A stretch of DNA of 64,000 nt from Actinomadura atramentaria DSM 43919 (GTDB lineage: Bacteria > Actinomycetota > Actinomycetes > Streptosporangiales > Streptosporangiaceae). Location of the stretch: contig NZ_KB907209.1 in the NCBI RefSeq assembly GCF_000381885.1, positions 144,737 to 208,736 on the forward strand, given 5' to 3'. A model generated the notes under the pieces. It was given only the letters and a program-made list of their open reading frames with translations, had not been told where the DNA came from and did not search any database. Positions within the stretch are counted from its first letter, which is position 1; each line of letters opens with the position of its first letter. Shown piece by piece: positions 49,662 to 56,557 of the stretch. The position numbers were made by a program, and so were the translations under genes.

Positions 49662-50249
49662 ATGACCGCAGCTCCCGCCGTCCCGGAGACGGAGACCGAC
49701 GCGGAGCTGATCCGCAGGTCGCACGCCGACCCGGAGGCGTTCGCCGCCCTGTTCGACCGGTACGCGCCGATGCTGTACCGGTACGTGTCGCGCCGCCTCG
49801 GCCCCGAGCAGGCCGAGGACATCGTCGGCGACACGTTCCTGGCCGCGTTCGGCCGCCGCGCCCGGTACGACCTCGAGCGCCCGGACGCCCGGCCCTGGCT
49901 GTTCGGCATCGTCACCAAGCTCGTCGCGCGCCACCACCGCGACGAGGCCGCCCGCTACCGCGCGCTGCGCCGCAGCCCCGCCGAGCACGCCGTCCCCTTC
50001 CCCGACGACGCGGTGGACGACGCCGTCGCCGCCGCCGGGGTCCGGCCGGTGCTCGCCGGCGCGCTCGCCGCGCTGCCCCGCCGCGACCGCGACGTCCTGC
50101 TGCTCGTCGCCTGGGCGGATCTGAGCTACGCGGAGACCGCCGCGGCGCTCGGCATCCCCGTCGGGACCGTCCGGTCCCGGCTCAACCGGGCGCGGCGCAA
50201 GATCCGCGCGGCGCTCGGCGACACCGACCCGATGCGCGAGGAGGCGTAG
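49662..50249 (+). CDS. ECF-type RNA polymerase sigma factor
   Basis: Sigma-70 family factor of about 195 aa with region 2 (ELIRRSHADPEAFAALFDRY, RYVSRRLGPEQAEDIVGDTF) and region 4 (AGALAALPRRDRDVLLLVAW, LSYAETAAALGIPVGTVRSR). It opens a two-gene unit with an LCP protein whose N-terminus looks like the anti-sigma-like partners usually found here. In-frame ATGs at 49662 and 49587 both lack a clear ribosome site; 49662 is chosen for length. It is divergent from the carboxypeptidase gene, which fits a role in envelope maintenance. Confidence 0.9.
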   Translation: MTAAPAVPETETDAELIRRSHADPEAFAALFDRYAPMLYRYVSRRLGPEQAEDIVGDTFLAAFGRRARYDLERPDARPWLFGIVTKLVARHHRDEAARYRALRRSPAEHAVPFPDDAVDDAVAAAGVRPVLAGALAALPRRDRDVLLLVAWADLSYAETAAALGIPVGTVRSRLNRARRKIRAALGDTDPMREEA

Positions 50250-50251
50250 CG

Positions 50252-51253
50252 ATGGACGACCTGAACCTGCTCCGCGATCTCGGCCGCGACCTCGAACACG
50301 AGCCGCCGCCGACGCTGGTCCGGCAGCGCTCCCGGCTGGCGGGCGGGGCGGCCGCGCCGCGCCGCCGCCGGTGGCTCGCCCCGGCGATCATGGCGACGGC
50401 CGCCGCCGTGACGGCCGCGCTGGTGCTCGTCCCGACCGTGCTGCTGCGCGGCGGGGACGGCGGCCGGCACGCGCTCGGGACGGTCGCGCGGACCGAGAGC
50501 GGCCCGGCCCGCGCGGTGAACGTCCTGGTCATCGGGGCGGACGGCCGGAACGGCGGCGCGTCGAACGCCGACTCGATCGTCCTCGTCCACCTGCCTGCGG
50601 ACCGCGGCCGGGCGAGCGTGCTCAGCATCCCGCGCGACGTCGTGTCCAGCCCGGTCACCTGCCCGAACGCCAAGCTCGCCTCGCCGCGGATGACGTACAT
50701 GCTGACCGGCGGCCTGTCGTGCTCGGTGAAGCGCGTCGAATCGCTGACGTCGGTGCGCGTCGACCAGGCCGTCAAGGTGGACTTCGCCGGGTTCGCGAAG
50801 ATGGTGGACGCGCTCGGCGGCGTCGAGATCACGCTGCCCAAGGCCGTGGACGACCGGAACAGCGGGCTGCGCCTCGGGGCCGGACGCCACCTGGTCAAGG
50901 GCCGCCAGGCCCTCGCCTACGCGCGGGTGCGGCACGGCCTCGACGACGGCTCCGACCTGGCGCGCGTCGAGCGCCAGCAGCGGCTGATGAAGGCGCTGCT
51001 GGCGCGCGCGCACCAGAAGTTCGGCAATCCCGTCGCGATGGCGCGGTTCGTCGCCGCGGCGTCGTCGTCCGTGACGGTCCTGGGCGGGGACGACTCGGTC
51101 GCGCTGAAGAGCCTCGCCAAGGGCTTGGAGAAGGTGAACCCGAACCGGTCGGACTACGCCGTCCTTCCGACCCGGATCAACCCCGCCGATCCCGGCACCC
51201 TCGTCGTGGACGAGGCGCGGACGGCCGCCGCGCTGCGCCCGTTCAAGCGGTGA
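50252..51253 (+). CDS. LytR-CpsA-Psr (LCP) protein with sigma-associated N-terminus
   Basis: Protein of 333 aa. The cytoplasmic N-terminus (LNLLRDLGRDLEHEPPPTLV) resembles the start of proteins encoded after ECF sigma factors in actinomycetes. A membrane helix (LAPAIMATAAAVTAALVLVP) follows, then an LCP catalytic domain: VNVLVIGADGRNGG, LSIPRDVV, and AYARVRHGLDDGSDLARVER with the conserved arginines. LCP enzymes transfer glycopolymers such as teichoic acid or arabinogalactan to peptidoglycan. GAGGAGG precedes ATG 50252, two bases after the sigma stop. Its 3' end overlaps the convergent aminotransferase by 11 bases. Confidence 0.9.
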   Translation: MDDLNLLRDLGRDLEHEPPPTLVRQRSRLAGGAAAPRRRRWLAPAIMATAAAVTAALVLVPTVLLRGGDGGRHALGTVARTESGPARAVNVLVIGADGRNGGASNADSIVLVHLPADRGRASVLSIPRDVVSSPVTCPNAKLASPRMTYMLTGGLSCSVKRVESLTSVRVDQAVKVDFAGFAKMVDALGGVEITLPKAVDDRNSGLRLGAGRHLVKGRQALAYARVRHGLDDGSDLARVERQQRLMKALLARAHQKFGNPVAMARFVAAASSSVTVLGGDDSVALKSLAKGLEKVNPNRSDYAVLPTRINPADPGTLVVDEARTAAALRPFKR

Positions 51254-52415
51254 CGGGGAGCGCGCCGACGAGAGCGTCCAGTTCGTCCTCGGTGTTGTAG
51301 TAGTGGACGGACGCGCGGACGACGTCCCGGGCGGTCGCGGTGCCGTAGCCGTGGCCGCTCGGGACGGCGACGCTCACGTTGATCCTCGCGGCGCGCAGCG
51401 TGTCGCGGACCTCCGTCGCCTCGTGCCCGTCGATCGTGAACGTGACGATGCCGCACGGATTCGGCCCGCGGTCCCGGACGGTGACGCCCGGCCGGTCCGC
51501 GAGCCGCGCGCGCAGCCCCGCGCCGAGCGCGCGGACGCGCTCCTCGACCGCCGCGATGCCCAGATCCGCCGCGTAGCGGGCGGCGACGCCGAGACCGACC
51601 TGCCCGGCCACGAACCGCTCCCACGTCTCGAACCGCCGCGCGTCCTCGCGCAGCGCGAACGAGCCCGCCGGATCCCACCGGGCGGCCTGGAGGTCGATCA
51701 GCGGCGGGACCAGCGTCGGGACGATCTCGCGCCGCGCGTACAGGAACCCCGTGCCGCGCGGACCGCGCAGGAACTTGCGGCCCGTCGCGGACAGCAGGTC
51801 GCAGCCGATCTCGGCGACGTCCACGGCGATCTGGCCCACCGACTGGCACGCGTCCAGCAGGAACAGCACGCCCGCCGCGCGGCACAGCTTGCCGACCTCC
51901 GCGACCGGGTTGACCAGGCCGTTGTGCGTCGGGACGTGGTTCAGCGAGACGAGCCGGACGCCGCCGCGCGCCAGCTCCGCCGCCAGCGCGTCCAGGGACA
52001 CCAGGCCGTCCGGGCCGTCCGGGACCACCTCGACGCGCGCGCCGTGCGTGTCGGCGGCGTGCCGGTAGGCGATGGCGTTGCTCGCGTACTCGCTGGTCGT
52101 GGTGAGGATGCGGTCGCCCGGCGCGAACGGCACCGCGTAGAACGCCAGGTCCCAGGCGCGGGTGGCGTTCTCGACGTAGGCGATCTCGTCGGGGCGCGCG
52201 CCGATCAGCGCGGCGACGGCGGGGTAGAAGGCGGCGATCCGGTCGGCGTTGAGGTCCTCGGCCTCGTAGCCGCCGGACTCGGCCTCCAGCCTGAGGTGGT
52301 CCGCGACGGCGTCCAGCACGGGCTGCGCGGGCAGCGCCGAACCCGCGTTGTTCAGGTGGACGACGTGCGCGCAGCCGGGCGTCTCCGCGCGCACTCGGGC
52401 GATGTCGATGCTCAC
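51243..52415 (-). CDS. Class V aminotransferase (cysteine desulfurase-like)
   Basis: PLP enzyme of 390 aa, fold type I. Substrate entry HLNNAGSALPAQPV, LNHVPTHNGLVNPV, PLP-Asp in LFLLDACQSVGQI and the Schiff-base lysine K214 in LLSATGRKFLRGPRGTGFLY. The family includes cysteine desulfurases, isopenicillin epimerase-like enzymes and EgtE-type C-S lyases; there is no catalytic Cys loop near the C-terminus, so sulfur transfer as in IscS is unlikely. GTG 52415 follows AGGGAG. It is a single gene, convergent with the LCP gene. Confidence 0.85.
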   Translation of the reverse strand: MSIDIARVRAETPGCAHVVHLNNAGSALPAQPVLDAVADHLRLEAESGGYEAEDLNADRIAAFYPAVAALIGARPDEIAYVENATRAWDLAFYAVPFAPGDRILTTTSEYASNAIAYRHAADTHGARVEVVPDGPDGLVSLDALAAELARGGVRLVSLNHVPTHNGLVNPVAEVGKLCRAAGVLFLLDACQSVGQIAVDVAEIGCDLLSATGRKFLRGPRGTGFLYARREIVPTLVPPLIDLQAARWDPAGSFALREDARRFETWERFVAGQVGLGVAARYAADLGIAAVEERVRALGAGLRARLADRPGVTVRDRGPNPCGIVTFTIDGHEATEVRDTLRAARINVSVAVPSGHGYGTATARDVVRASVHYYNTEDELDALVGALPVTA

Positions 52416-52691
52416 ATGCACTCCCTGGTGGGTCCGTTCCATACAACCTCACCCGAGGGCGCCGAAAAATGTCCGACCGGTGTGACATCGTCGGCGCGCT
52501 CGACGGCCGCGGTGCGCTCCCCACAGGGGCGGGAGCCCACCGAGCCCGCCGGTCCTTCGCCGCGCCCGCCCCGCCGACGCGGGCGGGCGGCGGCGCGATC
52601 TCGGGCGCGGTTTGTCGTTGGTTGAGCGGCGGGTTCGGAGCACCGCGAGGTCGATTGCCGGCAGCCGCCGGACGCCCGGCGTGGGCGGCGG

Positions 52692-53582
52692 TCAGGGGGT
52701 CGTGCAGGCGCGGTAGCGGTGGCCGGGGGTTCCGGTGGGGAGGACGTCCCGGTCTCGTCGGGTGACGGCGATTCGGGTGCCGAAGGATCGGCAGGCCGCG
52801 GTGAAACCCTTGGCGTCGTATTCGATGTCGAAGACGCGGTTCGGGTAGGCGGTTGCGTATTCGGCGCATTCGTCGGTGCGTCCGCATTCCTCTACGACGG
52901 CTAGGTCGAAGCCGATCACGGCGCGGTGGGGGAGCAGTTCCGCGGTGTTCTTCTGGGCGGCGGCCAGGCCGTGCTCGTGGGCGCGTGCGGTGATCAGGCG
53001 CGCGAACGCGACGGCGTCCGCGGCGGTGAGAAGGTCGTCGGACCGCTGGTAGGAGTCGAGGTTGTCGAACTCGACGGCGTTGAATCCGGCCGTGGCGCAG
53101 CCGTCCGTCCAGGAGCCGACGATGGCGGCGAGGGCGGTGCGGTGGGCGGCCGTGGAGATGTCCAGCAGCGGTTCGTTCCAGTCCCGGTCGATGACCGGTC
53201 GGCCCGCGCGGTCGGTCAGCAGCAGGTCGGGGTGGTTCTCCCGCCACCAGCGGACGGCGTCCGGCTGGGTCTGGAACGCGTTGACGTAGCAGACGTTGTA
53301 GAGGCCGGGCGCGGGGGCGGCCGTCCGGTCGCGGGACACGGCGCGGACGCCGGGCGGCGGCGGGTACGGGCCGCCGATCTGGTAGTCGAACGCGATCCCG
53401 GGCGGCGGCGGGCGCACGGCCGGGCCGCTCCCGCCGGAGCCCGCGCCGCTCGACGCGCCTGTCGAAGACCCTCCGCCTGCGGGCCCGCGCTTGGTCCGGT
53501 CCGGTTCGCCGCACGACGAACATGCCGCCGCGACCAGCGCGACGGCCAGGACGAGCACCCGCACGCGGGTGAGGCGGTGCAT
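52692..53582 (-). CDS. Lipoprotein with GH114 (endo-alpha-1,4-polygalactosaminidase-like) domain
   Basis: Protein of 296 aa. N-terminal lipoprotein signal (LTRVRVLVLAVALVAAAC) with a cysteine at the lipobox, a Gly/Ser-rich linker (GGGSSTGASSGAGSGGSG), then a GH114-type TIM barrel: IAFDYQIGGPYPPPPGV, YNVCYVNAFQTQP, WNEPLLDIST, FNAVEFDNLDSYQ and AAQKNTAEL. The acidic residues in VEFDNLD are the expected catalytic ones. It probably acts outside the cell on a galactosamine-containing polymer. It is a single gene; the 276 bases downstream hold no gene. Confidence 0.85.
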   Translation of the reverse strand: MHRLTRVRVLVLAVALVAAACSSCGEPDRTKRGPAGGGSSTGASSGAGSGGSGPAVRPPPPGIAFDYQIGGPYPPPPGVRAVSRDRTAAPAPGLYNVCYVNAFQTQPDAVRWWRENHPDLLLTDRAGRPVIDRDWNEPLLDISTAAHRTALAAIVGSWTDGCATAGFNAVEFDNLDSYQRSDDLLTAADAVAFARLITARAHEHGLAAAQKNTAELLPHRAVIGFDLAVVEECGRTDECAEYATAYPNRVFDIEYDAKGFTAACRSFGTRIAVTRRDRDVLPTGTPGHRYRACTTP

Positions 53583-53630
53583 GAACCCAGCCTCCCGCAT
53601 CCGGCTCGACGGCAGTCCACGCCCGAGCCG

Positions 53631-53978
53631 TCAGCGGTGGCCCACCACGTTCACGATCGCGCCCGCCGGGTCGCGGACGAAGAAGCGGCGGACGCCCCAC
53701 TCCTCGTCGCGCAGGTCGTGGACGATCTCCGCGCCGCGCGCGAGCATCGCGCGGTACACCGCGTCCACGTCCTCGACCTCGATCGACACGTCCGGGTGGA
53801 CGGCCGCGTGCGCGTCCGCGCCCTGCAGGGTGAGCTGCGCGGTCGGGTTGGACGGCGACGCGAGCGTCACCACCCAGCCGTGGTCCATGACCACTTCGAG
53901 TCCGATCGCCGCGTAGAAATCGCTCGCGGCGGCCATGTCGTCGGTCCTGATGTCGGGCACGATCCGGCGCACGGTCAT
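53631..53978 (-). CDS. VOC (glyoxalase-like) family protein
   Basis: Small protein of 115 aa, one vicinal-oxygen-chelate domain: RIVPDIRTDDMAAASDFYAA, GLEVVMDHGWVVTLAS, and EWGVRRFFVRDPAGAIVNVV. Such proteins bind metal or small hydrophobic compounds, and some give resistance by sequestration. ATG 53978 follows GGAAGGGG. It is divergent from the P450-ferredoxin operon and may share its regulation. Confidence 0.85.
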   Translation of the reverse strand: MTVRRIVPDIRTDDMAAASDFYAAIGLEVVMDHGWVVTLASPSNPTAQLTLQGADAHAAVHPDVSIEVEDVDAVYRAMLARGAEIVHDLRDEEWGVRRFFVRDPAGAIVNVVGHR

Positions 53979-54068
53979 CGCGGCCCCTTCCGCCTCGGAT
54001 GCGTTGGGGACAGTGGACCACACGCGTCCGACATCCGGACGACCCGTTGCCCCCGGCCGCGAAGAAGC

Positions 54069-54083
54069 TTACTTTCGAAGTAA
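54069..54083. promoter_or_regulatory. Inverted repeat between VOC and P450 genes
   Basis: TTACTT, TCG, AAGTAA: perfect six-base arms with a three-base spacer, 36 bases upstream of the P450 start and between divergent genes. The size and AT-rich arms suit a TetR or MarR-type operator. No regulator gene is adjacent. Confidence 0.5.
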
Positions 54084-54119
54084 AGCGAAGTCCGTTCTTT
54101 CCTGACAGGCAAGGATGCG

Positions 54120-55304
54120 ATGACCGACACCTTCGTCCCCCCGCCCTACCCCCAGGCCCGCACCTGTCCGTACGACCCGCCGCCCGGCTACCGGACGTTC
54201 CGCGAGGACGCGCCGCTGACCCGCGCCACGCTCTACGACGGCCGGACCGCCTGGCTCGTCTCCGGCTACGACACCGCCCGCGCCTTACTCGCCGACCCGC
54301 GCCTCTCGTCCGACCGCAACCGCCCCGGGTTCCCGTTCCTGTCGCCGCGCTTCGAGTCGTTCCGGGGGCGGCGGCCCGCGTTCATCGGCCTCGACCGGCC
54401 GGAGCACGCCGCGCAGCGCCGCCTGCTCATCGGCGATTTCAGCGTGCGGCGCGTCGCGTCGATGCGCGGCGAGATCGAGGAGATCGTCGACGGGTTCCTG
54501 GACGCGATGGTCGAGAAGGGGCCGCCCGCCGACCTCGTGGCCGATTTCGCGATGCCCGTCCCGTCGATGGTGATCTGCCGGATGCTCAGCGTCCCTTACG
54601 ACGACCACGACTTCTTCCAGGACGCGTCGCGGCGGCTGCTGCAGTCCGACGACCCCGGCGTCGCCGGGCAGGCCCGCGACGACCTGGCCGACTACCTCGG
54701 CCGCCTCGTGGACGGACCCCCGGCGGAACCGGGCCTGCTCGCGCGGCTCGTCGCGCGCCCCGACCGGCCCGACCGCGAGGACGTCGTCGCGACGGCGATC
54801 CTGCTGCTCGTCGCGGGCCACGAGACGACCGCGTCGATGATCGCGATGAGCGTCGTCGCGCTGCACGACCACCCCGAGCAGCTCGCCGCGCTCCGGGCGG
54901 ACCCCGGGCTCGTGCCGGGGGCCGTCGAGGAGCTGCTGCGCTACCTGTCGATCGCGGACCTCGCGGGCATCCGCGTCGCCGCCGAGGACATCGAGATCGC
55001 CGGGCGGACGATCCGCGCGGGCGACGGCGTCGTCATCCCCAACTCGCTCGGCAACCGCGACGCGGCCGCGTTCCCCGACCCGGACCGGCTCGACGTCCAC
55101 CGCTCCGCGCGCCACCACCTGGCGTTCGGCTACGGCGTCCACCAGTGCCTCGGCCAGAACCTGGCGCGCGCCGAACTGCACATCGCGCTCACCGCGCTGC
55201 TGCGCCGCCTGCCCGGCCTGCGGCTCGCCGTCCCGCGTGACGAGCTGGCGCTGCGGCCGCCCGCGACGATCCAGGGCGTCAACGCGCTCCCGGTGACGTG
55301 GTGA
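54120..55304 (+). CDS. Cytochrome P450 (CYP105-like)
   Basis: Soluble bacterial P450 of 394 aa. Oxygen-binding helix AGHETT at 232-237, ExxR in VEELLRYL, and the heme loop FGYGVHQCLGQNLAR with Cys343. N-terminal PYPQARTCPYDPPPGYRTFR and LSSDRNRPGFPF resemble CYP105-type enzymes of actinomycetes, which hydroxylate secondary metabolites or xenobiotics. Codon 56 is TTA (54285-54287), very rare in this GC-rich sequence, which in streptomycetes makes translation depend on the bldA tRNA. The ferredoxin gene overlaps its stop by GTGA. Confidence 0.93.
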   Translation: MTDTFVPPPYPQARTCPYDPPPGYRTFREDAPLTRATLYDGRTAWLVSGYDTARALLADPRLSSDRNRPGFPFLSPRFESFRGRRPAFIGLDRPEHAAQRRLLIGDFSVRRVASMRGEIEEIVDGFLDAMVEKGPPADLVADFAMPVPSMVICRMLSVPYDDHDFFQDASRRLLQSDDPGVAGQARDDLADYLGRLVDGPPAEPGLLARLVARPDRPDREDVVATAILLLVAGHETTASMIAMSVVALHDHPEQLAALRADPGLVPGAVEELLRYLSIADLAGIRVAAEDIEIAGRTIRAGDGVVIPNSLGNRDAAAFPDPDRLDVHRSARHHLAFGYGVHQCLGQNLARAELHIALTALLRRLPGLRLAVPRDELALRPPATIQGVNALPVTW

Positions 55305-55504
55305 GCGGCGGGATGGAGGTCAGCGCCGACCGGGCGGTCTGCGTCGGCGCGGGCATGTGCGCGCTGACGGCCCCGGACGTCTTCGACCAGGACGACGACG
55401 GGCTCGTCACGGTCCTGCGGCCCGACCCGCCGGCGGCGGCCCGCCGCGCGGTCCGCCAGGCCGCCGACCTGTGCCCGTCCCGCGCGCTGCGCGTGGCGGA
55501 CTGA
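55301..55504 (+). CDS. Ferredoxin, P450 redox partner
   Basis: Ferredoxin of 67 aa. The cluster ligands are C-x5-C (CVGAGMC) and one further cysteine (DLCPSRAL), the pattern of [3Fe-4S] ferredoxins that feed CYP105-type P450s; TAPDVFDQDDDGLV is the family mid-section. GTG 55301 overlaps the P450 stop, so both are translated together; ATG 55313 is an alternative. No ferredoxin reductase gene is present nearby. Confidence 0.9.
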   Translation: MSGGMEVSADRAVCVGAGMCALTAPDVFDQDDDGLVTVLRPDPPAAARRAVRQAADLCPSRALRVAD

Positions 55505-55595
55505 CACGGCGGCGGTGCGGCGCGCTCGCCGGCGCCGCGCCGCCGCCCGAAATCCCCTCGCCGCCCGGCGGCGCCCCGGACTAGGGTCGGCGCCC

Positions 55596-55943
55596 GTGAA
55601 CGACAGGACGACCACGCTCTGGCGCCCGGTGGGCCCCGCCGAACTCGACCTGCTGCGCGCGCGGGACTGGCGCTCCTGGCCGCCGCGCCTCCCCGAGCAG
55701 CCGATCTTCTACCCCGTCCTCAACGAGGACTACGCGATCCGCATCGCCCGCGACTGGAACGTCAAGCACGACGGCGCGGGCTACGTGACGCGCTTCGAGG
55801 TCGAGACGGACTTCCTCGCCCGCTACCCCGTCCGCCAGGCGGGCGGACGGACGATCCTCGAACTCTGGGTTCCCGCCGAGGAACTCGACGAGTTCAACAC
55901 CCACATCACCGGCCCCATCGAACTCGTCCACGAATTCCACTAG
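55596..55943 (+). CDS. Small protein of the ADP-ribosylation/crystallin J1 type
   Basis: Protein of 115 aa. TTTLWRPVGPAELDLLRARD, WPPRLPEQPIFYPVLNEDYA, YVTRFEVETDFLARYPVRQA and ELWVPAEELDEFN match proteins of actinobacteria and other bacteria annotated as ADP-ribosylation/crystallin J1. Whether it has any enzymatic role is unknown. The start is GTG 55596 with TAGGGT eight bases upstream, consistent with leaderless mRNA. It ends on the CTAG shared with the convergent TetR gene. Confidence 0.75.
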   Translation: MNDRTTTLWRPVGPAELDLLRARDWRSWPPRLPEQPIFYPVLNEDYAIRIARDWNVKHDGAGYVTRFEVETDFLARYPVRQAGGRTILELWVPAEELDEFNTHITGPIELVHEFH

Positions 55944-56557
55944 CCGTCAGGTCGGAGGGTCGTCAGGAGGCGGGTGCAGCGGGTGGTGAGTTCGGCGGCG
56001 GTTCGGTCGGGGTGGTCGTCCCACCAGCGGACGACGGCGGTGACGGTGGCGAACCAGATGCGGGTGAGCAGGTCGCCGTCGTCGGGGTCGGTGTCGCCCG
56101 CGCGGGCGAGGACGTCCGCGACGCCCGCCGCGCCCATGCCGTTCAGGGCGGCGCGGTAGCGGCGGGCGGCGGCGGACGCGCTGTCGGTCTCGGGCGGTGG
56201 CAGGGTCGGGTCGTAGAGGACGTGCCAGTCGGTGCGGCGGCCGTCCAGGGCGGTGATGAGGGCGTTGAGCGTGCGCGCGGCGCGGTCGGCGGCGGGCGCG
56301 TCCGGCGCGGCGTCCTCGGCGGCGCGGACGGCGGCGACGAGCCGGTCGCCCGCCGCGCGCACGCACGCCAGGTGCAACTGCTCGCGCGACCCGAAGTAGC
56401 TGTAGACGAGCGGTTTGGAAACATCGGAAGCGGCCGCGATGCGCGAGACGGACGCGCCCGCGTGCCCGCGCGTCCCGAACTCGCGCCCGGCGGCGGCGAG
56501 GATCTGCGCCTCCCGCTCGGGGCGCGGCACGCCCTTGGTGCCGGTCCGCGCGCTCAT
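55940..56557 (-). CDS. TetR family regulator of the FAD-oxidase operon
   Basis: Regulator of 205 aa. DNA-binding domain REAQILAAAGREFGTRGHAG, VSRIAAASDVSKPLVYSYFG; ligand domain with AARTLNALITALDGRRTDWH. Its ATG overlaps the stop of the FAD-binding oxidase gene (ATGA), and no ribosome site can exist because the 12-bp repeats lie directly upstream, so translation must depend on coupling. The 39-bp palindrome in front of the oxidase gene is the probable operator (inference). Confidence 0.88.
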   Translation of the reverse strand: MSARTGTKGVPRPEREAQILAAAGREFGTRGHAGASVSRIAAASDVSKPLVYSYFGSREQLHLACVRAAGDRLVAAVRAAEDAAPDAPAADRAARTLNALITALDGRRTDWHVLYDPTLPPPETDSASAAARRYRAALNGMGAAGVADVLARAGDTDPDDGDLLTRIWFATVTAVVRWWDDHPDRTAAELTTRCTRLLTTLRPDG

